Source of the DNA: an uncultured Bacteroidales bacterium
Lineage (GTDB): Bacteria > Bacteroidota > Bacteroidia > Bacteroidales > F082
Direction: 5' to 3'
Assembly (NCBI GenBank): GCA_947166105.1
Contig: CAMVCZ010000027.1
Location: forward strand, 1 to 39,970
DNA: 39,970 nucleotides
How positions within the stretch are numbered: the first letter of the stretch is position 1; each line of letters opens with the position of its first letter. The position numbers and the translations under genes were made by a program. Below, in pieces: positions 15,750 through 24,979 of this stretch. Below the pieces are notes generated by a model that was not told the origin of the DNA, did no database searches, and saw nothing but the letters and a program-made list of their open reading frames with translations.

Positions 15750-15764
15750 TGTTCAAAATTTTTG

Positions 15765-15772
15765 CAAAAATA
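15765..15772 (-). promoter_or_regulatory. -7 promoter box of mnmA
   Basis: TATTTTTG on the minus strand, 15 bp upstream of the mnmA ATG. It fits TAnnTTTG; no clear -33 box is seen. Confidence 0.55.
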
Positions 15773-15795
15773 GGAAATTTTCTTGTTGTGAGGCG

Positions 15796-15817
15796 GCCAC
15801 ATTGTGACAGCCCTACA
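15796..15817 (-). repeat. Intergenic repeat, copy 1
   Basis: A 22-bp sequence beginning TGTAGGGCTGTCACA on the minus strand, 20 of 22 bases identical to plus-strand 24980-25001. It begins 2 bp after the GH92 stop codon. Function unknown. Confidence 0.5.
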
Positions 15818-15818
15818 T

Positions 15819-18164
15819 TCAATCCGTCATCGAATAAGGCTTGTCCTCAGCCCTCAAACCACGCTCTAAATTCGGCTCAGAACCCATCTCGAAGACGAGT
15901 TCCCCGCCTTGCATCAGCTGGGCGTGTGTTAGATACAATTGGCTGATTTCCTGTCCGTTGAGTGTTACTTTTTGCACATAACGGTTCTCATCGCTCACCT
16001 TCGGAGCCTTGATTTCCAAGGTCTTGCCGTTGCCCAAACGTACTTTCAGATAAGGCAGATAAGGCGCACCGAGCACATATTGGTCGCTGCCCGGACAAAC
16101 GGGGTAGAAACCCATCGCGGAGAAGATGTACCACGCCGACATCTGGCCGCAGTCATCGTTGCCGCAAAGCCCGTCGATGTTGTTTTTGTAGAAGCGGTTC
16201 ATAATCTCGCGCAGCCAGTATTGTGTTTTGTAAGGCATTGAGGTCCAGTTGTATAGGTAGGCGATATGGTGCGCTGGTTCGTTGCCGTGGTTGTAGCAGC
16301 CCATCAGGCCCTCTTCGGTCACGTCCTCTGTGTGCTCAAAAAACTCGGCGGGCAGGTGCATTATAAATAAGGTGTCCAAGTTGTGGATGAACTGCGCATC
16401 GCCGCCCATCGCCTTGATGAGACCCTTCACATCGTGCGGCACATAGAACGAATACACCCACGAGTTGCCTTCCACAAAGCCCTCACCTTCAGTGTCTAAC
16501 AGGCTGAAAGGCTCTTTCCAGCTGCCATCGCTCATCTTGGGTCGGGCGAAGCCCAAACGGGTGTCGAAAGTGTTGCGCCAATTGGCGGCGCGTTGCTTGT
16601 ATTGCTCCGCAAATTCTTGGTTTCCAGCCTTCAGCGCGGCTTGATAGATGGCCCAGTCGTCGTAGGCGTATTCCAAAGTCACGGAAACGCAACCGCTGTT
16701 CTTGTCAAAAGGCACATAGCCGAGCCGCTGGTAGTCGTCAAGGTTGACATAATACGGACAGGTGGAACTTCTTTGCATCGCTTTCAACATCGCATCTTTC
16801 TGGTTTGCAACGCCTTTCGTGTAAGCATCGGCCAAAACAGAAACGGCGTGATAGCCAATCATACACCAGTTCTCGTTGCCATTATGCGACCAAACGGGCA
16901 GCAGTCCGTGGACGCTTTGCTCGCTGTGTTTCAACATCGAAGCCACCATATCGGCATTGCGCTGCGGCTGCAAAAGATTGAACAACGGATGCAAGGCACG
17001 GTAGGTGTCCCAAAGCGAAAAAACAGTATAATTCGTGAAGCCTTCGGCCCGATGGATGTTGTGGTCTATGCCGCGATATTGGCCGTCCACGTCCATATAG
17101 ACGGACGGATTAATCATCGTGTGATAGAGTGAAGTGTAAAGCATCGCCTTTTGGTTTTCTGTTCCATCTGCTTGAATGATAGACAGTTCCTTGTTCCATT
17201 TGGCTTGGGTTTCGGCCAAAAGTTGCTCAAAACTGCGCCCATCGGTCTCGGCGTGAAGGTTGCGCAAAGCTCCTTCGGTGCTCGTGGCCGAAAGGGCGAC
17301 TTTCATCTCCAAAGTTTCAGGCTGATTGAAAGTGAAATAGGCCACAATCTTGCGCCCCGTCATTTCTGGGAAATTATGCTTGACATCAAACTTGCCCCAC
17401 ATTCCGTTGTATTTGGGCTTCTGCAACTCGCGGTAGCCATAATCGGCAATGGGTTGGTTGAAACTGATGGCAAAGTAGGTGTAATTCGTTCTTGCCCAGC
17501 CATTTGTGATGCGATAGCCTGTCAGCAAAGTGTCATTTTCCACGCGAAGGTTGGCCCACAAAGTCTTGCCGTCATAATTGTAAATACCGTGCTGCAAGTC
17601 CAAAATGATGCTCCCATCTTGACCTTTGGGATATGTATAACGATGAATGCCAGCGTGTTCCGTGGCGGTCAGTTGGGCCTTGATGCCGTAATCTTGCAAA
17701 AACACTTCGTAATAGCCCAGCACAGCTTTCTCGGTTTCGTGGCTGAAACGGGAACGATAACCCGCATCGGGGTCGGTTTGCGTCCCCGGATTGAATTTGA
17801 TTTCACCCGTGACAGGCATCACCAAAATATCACCCAAGTCGGAATGGCCCGTGCCGCTGAAATGGGTGTGACTGAACCCCACGATGGTGCTGTCTTTATG
17901 CTGATAACCAGCGCAATACTCATACACACGAGGCTGATATTTGCCGTCAATGTTGTGCGGCACAGTGTCTGTGTCGGGGCTTAGTTGCACAATGCCGAAG
18001 GGCGCACAAGCCCCTGGAAAAGTGTGCCCCATCCCGTTGGTTCCTATGATGGGATTGACGTATTGGAGGTAGTCAATGGTGAGTTCTTCGGTGGCGGTTG
18101 GTTGTTCGCCACAGCCAAAGCACACCAAAAGAAGCAGAGGCAAATAAAGATGTTTAGTTTTCAT
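15819..18164 (-). CDS. GH92 alpha-mannosidase lipoprotein
   Basis: A 781-residue glycoside hydrolase of family GH92, calcium-dependent exo-alpha-mannosidases that trim mannose from N-glycans or yeast mannan. Residues 1-18 are a lipoprotein signal ending CFGC, so the enzyme is membrane-anchored facing the periplasm or outside. The N-terminal beta-sandwich begins VNPIIGTNGMGHTFPGACAP. The catalytic (alpha/alpha)6 domain holds VEGNSWVYSFYVPHD and the diagnostic GNDDCGQMSAWYIFSAMG, which carries a catalytic Asp. Length is normal. It stands alone between metG and mnmA on the same strand with its own -7 box; no other glycan-use genes are adjacent, so it is not part of a classical utilisation locus here. 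Linkage specificity is not predictable. Confidence 0.94.
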   Translation of the reverse strand: MKTKHLYLPLLLLVCFGCGEQPTATEELTIDYLQYVNPIIGTNGMGHTFPGACAPFGIVQLSPDTDTVPHNIDGKYQPRVYEYCAGYQHKDSTIVGFSHTHFSGTGHSDLGDILVMPVTGEIKFNPGTQTDPDAGYRSRFSHETEKAVLGYYEVFLQDYGIKAQLTATEHAGIHRYTYPKGQDGSIILDLQHGIYNYDGKTLWANLRVENDTLLTGYRITNGWARTNYTYFAISFNQPIADYGYRELQKPKYNGMWGKFDVKHNFPEMTGRKIVAYFTFNQPETLEMKVALSATSTEGALRNLHAETDGRSFEQLLAETQAKWNKELSIIQADGTENQKAMLYTSLYHTMINPSVYMDVDGQYRGIDHNIHRAEGFTNYTVFSLWDTYRALHPLFNLLQPQRNADMVASMLKHSEQSVHGLLPVWSHNGNENWCMIGYHAVSVLADAYTKGVANQKDAMLKAMQRSSTCPYYVNLDDYQRLGYVPFDKNSGCVSVTLEYAYDDWAIYQAALKAGNQEFAEQYKQRAANWRNTFDTRLGFARPKMSDGSWKEPFSLLDTEGEGFVEGNSWVYSFYVPHDVKGLIKAMGGDAQFIHNLDTLFIMHLPAEFFEHTEDVTEEGLMGCYNHGNEPAHHIAYLYNWTSMPYKTQYWLREIMNRFYKNNIDGLCGNDDCGQMSAWYIFSAMGFYPVCPGSDQYVLGAPYLPYLKVRLGNGKTLEIKAPKVSDENRYVQKVTLNGQEISQLYLTHAQLMQGGELVFEMGSEPNLERGLRAEDKPYSMTD

Positions 18165-18187
18165 GGAAATGAGGTGTTTGTGAATTG

Positions 18188-18195
18188 CAAAAGTA
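18188..18195 (-). promoter_or_regulatory. -7 promoter box of the GH92 gene
   Basis: TACTTTTG on the minus strand, 23 bp upstream of the GH92 ATG. The first hairpin of the tandem repeat element lies directly upstream, where the -33 region would be. Confidence 0.55.
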
Positions 18196-18202
18196 TAAAA
18201 AA

Positions 18203-18326
18203 GTCCCGTAGGGACGAAAGAAAATAGGCAGGCGGTGTAAACCCCTGCCTAAAATAGGTATTTCGATTTCCAATGAACCCCGTAGGGGTGACATATCAGT
18301 AAGCAGGCGACGTGAGTCCCTGCTTA
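18203..18326. repeat. Tandem REP-like element, two units of two hairpins
   Basis: Unit 1: GTCCC-GTA-GGGAC (18203-18215), then TAGGCAGG (18225-18232) / CCTGCCTA (18244-18251). Unit 2: ACCCC-GTA-GGGGT (18277-18289), then TAAGCAGG (18300-18307) / CCTGCTTA (18319-18326). Both units keep a 3-nt GTA loop and an 11-nt second loop, and their stems differ only by paired, compensating changes. The element fills the metG-GH92 gap; its last base abuts the metG stop codon. It may act as a terminator for metG or be a mobile REP-type sequence. Confidence 0.75.
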
Positions 18327-20387
18327 TTAACCTACGCTGCACCCCGCCGCGACCAAATCGCTCGGTGTGAGCAACACAAGGCGACCGTCCTTGTCCTCAG
18401 CGGAAAGAATCATACCCTCGCTCACCACACCCTTCAACTTGCGCGGCTCGAAGTTGGCGATGAAGCACACTTGCTTGCCCACAAGTTTCTCAGGCTCAGT
18501 GTAATACTTGGCGATACCGCTCACGATGGTGCGCTTGTTCATACCATCGTCGATGAGGAACTGCAAGAGTTTGTCGGCCTTTGGCACCTTTTGACATTCG
18601 AGGATGGTACCCACGCGAATATCGACCTTCATAAAGTCGTCGAAAGTGACGGTCGGCTTGATGTCATTGGGTTTCCAAGCGTTCAGTTCGTTGGCCTTCT
18701 TGGTGTCTTCCAGCTTTTGCAATTGGGCAGCCACCACGCTATCCTCGACCTTCTCGAACAGCAGTTCGGGCTGGTTGATGACGTGTCCTTCGGGCAGCAA
18801 AACGGTGTTTTCGGCATCGTTCCAACCTTTCACTTCGAGACCAATCATTTGCTGCAACTTTTTCGCGCTGAAAGGCAGAAATGGCTCGCTCAAGATAGCC
18901 AAATGCGCCACGATTTGCAACGACACGGTCATCACCGTTTTCACCCTTTCGGGGTCGGTCTTGATTTGCTTCCAAGGCTCATTGTCGGTGAGATACTTGT
19001 TGCCGAGGCGGGCCAAGTTCATCAACTCGTTGAGGCCTTCGCGGAACTTGTAAGTGTCAAGTAAATGGCCGATTTTCTTCGGGTAGGCGTTCATCTCGGC
19101 GATGGCGGCTTGGTCGGCCTCGTTGAGGTTCGCCAAGGCAGGAACGGCACCTTCATAATACTTGTGCGTCAAAACCAAAGTGCGGTTCACGAAGTTGCCG
19201 AAGATGGCCAAAAGTTCATTATTGTTGCGGTCTTGGTAGTCCTTCCAAGTGAAGTTGTTGTCCTTGGTCTCAGGGGCGTTGGCGGTCAAGACATAGCGCA
19301 AAACATCCTGTTTCCCAGGAAATTCCTGCAAATATTCGTGCAGCCAAACGGCCCAGTTGCGCGAGGTCGAAATCTTGTCGTTTTCGAGGTTGAGAAACTC
19401 GTTGGCGGGCACGTTTTCAGGCATGATGTAGTCGCCGTAGGCTTTCATCATACAGGGGAAAATGATGCAGTGGAACACGATATTGTCCTTGCCGATGAAA
19501 TGCACCAACTTGGTTTCGGGATCTTTCCACCATTTTTCCCAGTCCTCGCCGCGCTGTTCGCAAATCTCCTTGGTGTTCGAGATGTAGCCAATCGGCGCAT
19601 CGAACCAAACGTAAAGCACCTTGCCGTCGGCACCTTCGAGCGGAACGGGAACGCCCCAGTCCAAGTCGCGGGTGACGGCGCGAGGTTGCAAACCGCCATC
19701 GAGCCAACTTTTCACCTGACCATAAACATTGGGTTTCCATTCCTTGTGGCCTTCGAGAATCCACTCGCGGAGCCACGTTTCGTATTGGTCCAAAGGCAGA
19801 TACCAGTGCTTGGTTGGCTTTTTCACCAAGGCTGCGCCGCTGAGTTGCGAATGGGGATTAATCAATTCGTCGGGACTCAAAGAAGAGCCGCATTTCTCGC
19901 ATTGGTCGCCGTAGGCACCATCGGCACCGCATTTCGGGCAAGTGCCGACTATATATCTGTCGCTCAGGAATTTCTGTCGCTCAGGGTCGAAATATTGTTC
20001 GGTTTCCTTTTCGATGAACTTGCCCTCATCATAGAGTTTCTTGAAAAACTCTTGCGCCGTGGCGCGGTGCATCTTTGAAGAAGTGCGCGAGTAAATATCG
20101 TAGCTGATGCCCAACTCCTCAAACGATTTCTTGATGATGCCGTGGTAGCGATCCACAATATCTTGAGGCGTAACGCCCTCTTTTTCAGCCTTGATGGTAA
20201 TCGGAACGCCGTGCTCGTCGGAACCACCGACAAACAAGACCTCCTCGCCGCGCATCCTGAGATAGCGGACGTAGGTGTCGGCAGGGATATAAACGCCGGC
20301 CAAGTGACCGATGTGGACGGGGCCGTTGGCGTAAGGAAGTGCAGTGGTTACCGTGTAACGCTTGAAGTGTTTGTTCGTTGATTCCAT
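18327..20387 (-). CDS. metG: Methionyl-tRNA synthetase
   Basis: A 686-residue class I synthetase charging tRNA-Met. The Rossmann core begins [17 protein letters not shown] with the HIGH box at 25-28. A zinc-binding insertion is visible as [20 protein letters not shown] (four cysteines). The KMSKS loop appears as KISTS in [15 protein letters not shown], a tolerated variant. The C-terminal 110 residues form an EMAPII/Trbp111-type tRNA-binding domain ([20 protein letters not shown]...GMILSAED), so this is the long dimeric form. It has its own promoter with both boxes. No truncation. Confidence 0.98.
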   Translation of the reverse strand: MESTNKHFKRYTVTTALPYANGPVHIGHLAGVYIPADTYVRYLRMRGEEVLFVGGSDEHGVPITIKAEKEGVTPQDIVDRYHGIIKKSFEELGISYDIYSRTSSKMHRATAQEFFKKLYDEGKFIEKETEQYFDPERQKFLSDRYIVGTCPKCGADGAYGDQCEKCGSSLSPDELINPHSQLSGAALVKKPTKHWYLPLDQYETWLREWILEGHKEWKPNVYGQVKSWLDGGLQPRAVTRDLDWGVPVPLEGADGKVLYVWFDAPIGYISNTKEICEQRGEDWEKWWKDPETKLVHFIGKDNIVFHCIIFPCMMKAYGDYIMPENVPANEFLNLENDKISTSRNWAVWLHEYLQEFPGKQDVLRYVLTANAPETKDNNFTWKDYQDRNNNELLAIFGNFVNRTLVLTHKYYEGAVPALANLNEADQAAIAEMNAYPKKIGHLLDTYKFREGLNELMNLARLGNKYLTDNEPWKQIKTDPERVKTVMTVSLQIVAHLAILSEPFLPFSAKKLQQMIGLEVKGWNDAENTVLLPEGHVINQPELLFEKVEDSVVAAQLQKLEDTKKANELNAWKPNDIKPTVTFDDFMKVDIRVGTILECQKVPKADKLLQFLIDDGMNKRTIVSGIAKYYTEPEKLVGKQVCFIANFEPRKLKGVVSEGMILSAEDKDGRLVLLTPSDLVAAGCSVG

Positions 20388-20411
20388 GATGTTGATATTT
20401 TAAAACGGGTG

Positions 20412-20444
20412 CAAAAGTAGTATTTTTTCTGTTTTTAAAACAAA
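20412..20444 (-). promoter_or_regulatory. Promoter of metG
   Basis: On the minus strand, -33 TTTG (20441-20444), a 21-bp spacer and -7 TACTTTTG (20412-20419), 24 bp upstream of the metG ATG. Confidence 0.7.
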
Positions 20445-20468
20445 CTGAAAAGTAACATGTTTTTCTTA

Positions 20469-20750
20469 TCAAATTGGTTTCTTCAATTCTTGTTCTGTCA
20501 ATGCAATAAAAACCATTTCTTTATCATCATCCCAAGAGCAATGGAATTTTTCATAAGTATCAATATAAATCTCGTATCCACAATCCGACTCTTTCCTGCA
20601 ATCCAGTTCCTCGTCGTGCCATTTATGAAATAATTGTTCTGCTTTTCTTTTTTCGCAAAACACTTCGCAATCAGAGTCACCATTTGAATTGCTACCAGTT
20701 ATGGAAATATAAAAGCGAGTAACAATGTAAATCCTATCTACTTGTATCAT
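20469..20750 (-). CDS. Hypothetical 93-residue protein of the restriction-modification operon
   Basis: A small acidic protein (MIQVDRIYIVTRFYISITG...) with a WHDEELDCRKESDCGYEIY core and a SWDDDKEMVFIAL strand near the end. No signal peptide or membrane helix. I chose the ATG at 20750 over a GTG two codons upstream because a GGGGAAG ribosome-binding-like sequence precedes it at good spacing. It lies 24 bp downstream of the putative restriction enzyme gene on the same strand, so it is probably the third gene of that operon. The family is not recognised; possible roles are a regulator, an inhibitor or an unrelated passenger. Confidence 0.6.
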   Translation of the reverse strand: MIQVDRIYIVTRFYISITGSNSNGDSDCEVFCEKRKAEQLFHKWHDEELDCRKESDCGYEIYIDTYEKFHCSWDDDKEMVFIALTEQELKKPI

Positions 20751-20774
20751 AACCACTTCCCCTTTTTTGTAATC

Positions 20775-21638
20775 TTATATTTTATTGGTCAGAAAATCAA
20801 TGACTTCTTCTTTCTCCTTGAAATGGCATTGTATATCAGAACCATTGTTGTAGGTTACAATGATCTCAAAGTATTCCAGTTGATGGTTGTCGGGCAAAGA
20901 AGTGTAATTGTTTATGAATGTTACGGCAGAGTCCTTATCGGTCACTTCCATGCGAACACCGTGCAAAGGGAGTATGCAAATGGACTTTATTTTTCGATTA
21001 TAAGACGATTCAAGTTCGTGCAGGAAATTGTTGATTTCTACGGCACAAGAGGAAAGAAGTTCATCCCTAACAAGTTGTAGTTTTGGCTGGTTGGTATGTT
21101 TGGCAAGAGCCACATTCTTTTTCCTGAAATCTGCTTCTTTGGTGTCTTCGTCGAAGTCGATGTCAAAACCGTATTTTGCGAAGGCAGCCACAAGTTTATT
21201 GAAAGGGATGTAAAGAACAGAAAAGTTGTCCTTTTTCATTTGCTCAAGGGAGTTGTCGGTAAAATGACCACAAAGGATAGCACCCTTGAAAGGTTTAACG
21301 CATCTGTATTTCTGACAAATGGGATTAATCGCACCAGCTATTTCCTGTGCCTTGTTTTTGGAGTGTTTGGTGTAGCGTCGCCAAGCCAGTTCAATGAATG
21401 CGACAGGAACGCCGATAACTTCATCGGTTCCACCTTTTTCCAAAACGAAATCAAGGTCATGCTTGCTGCCGTTGATGTCCTCCCATGTGAGTTTTTTCGA
21501 GGGTCTTGCCGGGCGTTTTCCGTATGTGTCAAAATAAAGATTGTTCTTCTTTGCAAACTCCATGATTGGTTTCTTCATCAAATCCTCGAAAAAGGTACCG
21601 ATGAACTCCCCTAATGTATGTGCTTCTGATTTTGCCAT
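20775..21638 (-). CDS. Putative type II restriction endonuclease
   Basis: A 287-residue protein next to a DNA methylase. Residues 50-105 contain a PD-(D/E)xK-like core: DINGSKHDLDFVLEKGG with Asp61/Asp63, then VPVAFIELAWRRYTKHSKNK with Glu83 two residues before Ala85. The usual catalytic Lys of the ExK motif is thus replaced by Ala, and a nearby Arg or Lys would have to take over; this is a real oddity. A following helix with KAQEIAGAI fits a nuclease fold. The C-terminal half (about 190-287) looks like an alpha/beta domain of its own. It starts 12 bp after the methylase stop on the same strand. The operon context carries most of the call. Alternative: a specificity or accessory subunit. Confidence 0.6.
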   Translation of the reverse strand: MAKSEAHTLGEFIGTFFEDLMKKPIMEFAKKNNLYFDTYGKRPARPSKKLTWEDINGSKHDLDFVLEKGGTDEVIGVPVAFIELAWRRYTKHSKNKAQEIAGAINPICQKYRCVKPFKGAILCGHFTDNSLEQMKKDNFSVLYIPFNKLVAAFAKYGFDIDFDEDTKEADFRKKNVALAKHTNQPKLQLVRDELLSSCAVEINNFLHELESSYNRKIKSICILPLHGVRMEVTDKDSAVTFINNYTSLPDNHQLEYFEIIVTYNNGSDIQCHFKEKEEVIDFLTNKI

Positions 21639-21650
21639 TGTTTGAGTGTT

Positions 21651-22952
21651 TTATTTGTTAATCCAAAGCCGGCCTTCTTTTAGTGGGACACGGTGCTTTC
21701 GGTTTTTCCATTTGATATTCCTGTCACGGAGTTTTTCAAAAGTATAATCATTGAAGCCTGATGCTTGCGCCAACTTGCCAAGCCATTCATCAACAGGAAT
21801 ATAAACCCCGTATGGTGCTGAGTCGCCAATAACAAAACACATTTTTGCGTTCTGGTTTGTGACCCGATAAAGCGAATTGAGCACCTGCGCCATGTCGTAG
21901 AAATAGGCGGCAACCATGAAATGGTAGTTTTTCTTTCCGCCGTGGTTTTCGCGCTCGGCTTGTAGCAAGGTAAACTTTTCCTCCAATTCGTCTCGAATGG
22001 GTGCCAAAAGCGGAGATTGAATGTATTCTGGAGCAGTATCTTTCAGTGTGGACACATGCTGTGTGCAAGCACGGATGAGTTTCACGCTTACTTTGTCCTG
22101 CAAATCCTTCCAATTGCTGATGTCATTCCAAAAGAGCATTTCCAACCTCATGGCATCTGCGTAATCGTAATTGTTGGCGTAAGGAGGCGAGGTAATGACA
22201 AGGTCGCCCCAACCATCGGGAATCCCCTGTATGTCGCGGGCATCTTCGCGAAGCATCTCCGAATTTGAACTTTTGCCAAACACCCCTTCCACTTGCCTGA
22301 TGTCGCTGAATATTTCAGTCACCTTACGGCGGTAGGCCTCAAAAGGATCCAAAACATTCGATTTTGATTTGTTAGGTTGGATGTATTGCCATTGGGCTGT
22401 GCCGACAGGTGAAGTGGAGCGTAAAATGGATGTGATGATAAACCACACGAAATTTCTTATCTCCTTGTCCGAAATCTCTGCGCTCGCCATTTTCAAGGCC
22501 TCCAATTTGTGTAATGTGGGCAACGGGAAACATTTTGTGATTAACTCTGGATAGTCTTCCTTTTCGACCTCCATTCGTTGTGCATTTGTTAGCACATCGA
22601 TGCATTTTTTCTTAAGTTCATCCACCTTTTCATATTTCCATTGCAACTTTGCCTGGGCTATATTATAAACGTATGGATTCGATTCCACTCCGTATGAATC
22701 CACCCCGTGCATCATGCTTTCAACCATGACTGTGCCCGAACCGGCAAAAGGATCGATGATGTTATGACGTCCAAATGTTTTCTCTTGCTCAATCAATTGG
22801 CCGACCCATGCGCCCGAAAACCCGGCGGTATATCTATACCAACGATGCACAGGCAACTTCATATTGTCCTGAAAGGTTGTCGTGTTTGTGCTCTCTTCGG
22901 TTTGAAACAACTCGGGAAATAAGGTCTGTTCTGCTATGACATTCGCTTTCAT
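21651..22952 (-). CDS. DNA methyltransferase (N6-adenine or N4-cytosine)
   Basis: A 433-residue SAM-dependent DNA methylase. Motif I, which binds SAM, is DPFAGSGT (67-74); motif IV, the catalytic loop, is TSPPYANNYDY (254-264). The SPPY tetrapeptide fits an amino-methylase acting on adenine N6 or cytosine N4. Motif I precedes motif IV with about 180 residues between, where a target-recognition region would lie. The ATG at 22952 (MKANVIAEQTLFPEL) is only 5 bp behind a -7 box, so the mRNA is probably leaderless; longer frames would run through the promoter. It is the first gene of a minus-strand operon with the putative nuclease. A VILVEMKD-like nuclease motif is not present in this protein. 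Confidence 0.85.
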   Translation of the reverse strand: MKANVIAEQTLFPELFQTEESTNTTTFQDNMKLPVHRWYRYTAGFSGAWVGQLIEQEKTFGRHNIIDPFAGSGTVMVESMMHGVDSYGVESNPYVYNIAQAKLQWKYEKVDELKKKCIDVLTNAQRMEVEKEDYPELITKCFPLPTLHKLEALKMASAEISDKEIRNFVWFIITSILRSTSPVGTAQWQYIQPNKSKSNVLDPFEAYRRKVTEIFSDIRQVEGVFGKSSNSEMLREDARDIQGIPDGWGDLVITSPPYANNYDYADAMRLEMLFWNDISNWKDLQDKVSVKLIRACTQHVSTLKDTAPEYIQSPLLAPIRDELEEKFTLLQAERENHGGKKNYHFMVAAYFYDMAQVLNSLYRVTNQNAKMCFVIGDSAPYGVYIPVDEWLGKLAQASGFNDYTFEKLRDRNIKWKNRKHRVPLKEGRLWINK

Positions 22953-22957
22953 GGCTG

Positions 22958-22965
22958 CAAAAATA
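22958..22965 (-). promoter_or_regulatory. -7 promoter box of the methylase operon
   Basis: TATTTTTG on the minus strand with only 5 bp between its last base and the methylase ATG. Transcription would start at or next to the start codon. Confidence 0.55.
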
Positions 22966-23046
22966 GCAATTCTTGTTGAAATGATGTCGACGAAATCGAA
23001 AATACGGTATCTTCGCGGGCTGAAATCACATCGTTTTTGAGTAACC

Positions 23047-23916
23047 ATGAACTTCAAACATCTTATCCTATTGTCTATCTTCCTGTTGGCAACACAAACC
23101 TTCGCCCAACAACCCTCCCGCGAAGACTCGACAGGTATCCCCATAATCGCCCAAGAATTCCAACCGTTGGAGCCACACATGTACAACCCTTGTAAGAGCA
23201 AAGTGCCCATTTGGTTGGACTTGTCGGTGGGCGCGAATTATGCCGAATGTTTCGACAAAGGCACCATCCCGTTCCGCTATACCGGCTTCGGCGCGAATGT
23301 GCAAGCCGGCGTCACCATCGAGTGGGAACGCTGCCGAGTGAATGTCGAAGGACAAGGCTTTTATACCTCGCTTGCCTCAGTGTCAGGAACGGCATATAAT
23401 GTCAGCCTTTCTGCCGAGTTCCTTTACCAATGCGCCATCGTCAAGCGTTTCAGTTTTTGGGCGGGCGGCACGCTGCAAGGCTTTATGGACAACAAGGAGA
23501 TTCCCGCTTTGATGAACGCCTCGTCGAGCATTTCCCTATTCGGCAACCTTTGTGCTACGGGGTTGGTGGAATATCCTTTCGCTTACATCCACGAAGGTAT
23601 GTATAATTTGCGTAACCTGCTGACTGCCTATGCCAAACTGAGCCTGCCTTTGGTGGGCGCCGTGAACCGTCCGGGCTTTGCCTACATCGGCAACCCGACC
23701 ATCAACAACGATGACTGGTTGGAGGGCAGCGAGACTTTTGCCAAATTCTTCTCGGGTGCTGCCACCGAATTGGGTCTTTTCCTGAACCTTCCCAACGACA
23801 ACCGAATCGGTCTCGCCTATCGTTGGAACTACCTCAGCACGGGCAAAAAAGGCACCTATCGCTACGACAATGCCCTCCATAGCCTCAACTTATCCTTTAT
23901 GTTCAGAATCAATTGA
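23047..23916 (+). CDS. Putative outer-membrane beta-barrel protein
   Basis: A 289-residue protein with a signal peptide (MNFKHLILLSIFLLATQTFA, cleavage before QQPSRED). The mature part is a series of amphipathic strands with aromatic ends and finishes in NLSFMFRIN, as expected of an outer-membrane barrel that ends near an aromatic residue. I do not recognise a family. It ends 8 bp before the S41 peptidase gene, so the two are co-transcribed. Secretion and barrel topology are fairly sure; function is unknown. Confidence 0.7.
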   Translation: MNFKHLILLSIFLLATQTFAQQPSREDSTGIPIIAQEFQPLEPHMYNPCKSKVPIWLDLSVGANYAECFDKGTIPFRYTGFGANVQAGVTIEWERCRVNVEGQGFYTSLASVSGTAYNVSLSAEFLYQCAIVKRFSFWAGGTLQGFMDNKEIPALMNASSSISLFGNLCATGLVEYPFAYIHEGMYNLRNLLTAYAKLSLPLVGAVNRPGFAYIGNPTINNDDWLEGSETFAKFFSGAATELGLFLNLPNDNRIGLAYRWNYLSTGKKGTYRYDNALHSLNLSFMFRIN

Positions 23917-23924
23917 TTGAAACT

Positions 23925-24950
23925 ATGAAAAAACCATTTATCCTCATCGTTTTGGCTTTCGCCTTCACCTCTTGTGAGCGTGCCTTCATGGAGCAAGACG
24001 AACCCTCGAACCCCGTCAATGTGTTCGACTACCTTTGGAACCAAGTGGACCAGCAATATGCTTTTTTCGATGTGAAAAACATGGATTGGGACTCGGTGCG
24101 CGAAGTGTATCGCCCGATGGTGAACGACAATATGTCGAATGACAGCCTTTTCCGCGTGTGCGCCGCCATGCTCAACACCTTGCAGGACGGTCACACCAAC
24201 CTGATTGCAGGCTTCGACGTGTCGCGCAACGACTCGGTGTATTACAAGATGTATGCGGAGAAAAACATAGACGAAAACGTTGTTTTGCTAAACTATTTGA
24301 CTGTCAATCATCACACTACGGGGAGTTTTATGCACAATGCCATCCGTAACGGCGCGGTGGCCTATATCCGCTATTCGTCGTTCAGCGACTACATCAGCGA
24401 GGGAAGTTTGAAGTATTTGGTGAACCGTTACAAGAACTGCAAGGGTATGGTCATCGACTTGCGCCAAAACAGTGGCGGCAGCATCAGCAACATTGCTGCT
24501 TTGCTTAGCATTTTCTACAACCACAAGCAGCCTTTGTATCAATGCCAAGCGAAATCGGGACCTGCGCATGATGCCTTTGCCGATGCCGTGACGGTATATG
24601 CCGCCGACAGCAGCCTTTTAGGGAAGCACAACGCCTACACCAAGCCCGTGGCAGTGCTCATTGACCGTGGCTCCTACAGCGCGACCTCGTTTTTTGCCAT
24701 TTGCACGATGGCTTACGACAACATTCGTTTGTTTGGCGATTACTCTGGCGGTGGTCTTGGCTTGCCCAATGGCGGTGTATTGCCCAACGGGTGGACCTAT
24801 CGTTTCAGTACGACTCGCACCCTTGCCATCGATGGCCGAAACTACGAGAACGGCGTGCCGCCTGATGTGCGCGTCTTGTTAGACCCTGCCTGCACCGCGC
24901 AAGGCGTTGACATTGTAATCGAGGCAGCTGCTGACTGGATTCTTGAATAG
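23925..24950 (+). CDS. S41 family peptidase lipoprotein
   Basis: A 341-residue lipoprotein (lipobox FTSC, Cys17) of the S41 C-terminal-processing/tricorn-like peptidase family. The N-terminal helical part carries LNTLQDGHTNL, a typical S41 sequence. The catalytic core begins KGMVIDLRQNSGGS, and the probable nucleophile Ser lies in DRGSYSATSFFA. The substrate-side loop is YSGGGLGLPNGG. I use the ATG at 23925 since it begins the lipoprotein signal; an in-frame start 12 bp upstream would overlap the preceding stop. No PDZ domain is evident. It sits in an operon with the outer-membrane protein. The substrate is unknown. Confidence 0.88.
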   Translation: MKKPFILIVLAFAFTSCERAFMEQDEPSNPVNVFDYLWNQVDQQYAFFDVKNMDWDSVREVYRPMVNDNMSNDSLFRVCAAMLNTLQDGHTNLIAGFDVSRNDSVYYKMYAEKNIDENVVLLNYLTVNHHTTGSFMHNAIRNGAVAYIRYSSFSDYISEGSLKYLVNRYKNCKGMVIDLRQNSGGSISNIAALLSIFYNHKQPLYQCQAKSGPAHDAFADAVTVYAADSSLLGKHNAYTKPVAVLIDRGSYSATSFFAICTMAYDNIRLFGDYSGGGLGLPNGGVLPNGWTYRFSTTRTLAIDGRNYENGVPPDVRVLLDPACTAQGVDIVIEAAADWILE

Positions 24951-24979
24951 TTGAGAGTTTAGGGTTTAGAGTTTAGAGT

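Noticed and set aside
19360..19400. Loss of the KMSKS motif in metG
   Set aside because: The KISTS form at the right place is a tolerated variant, and all other motifs are intact.
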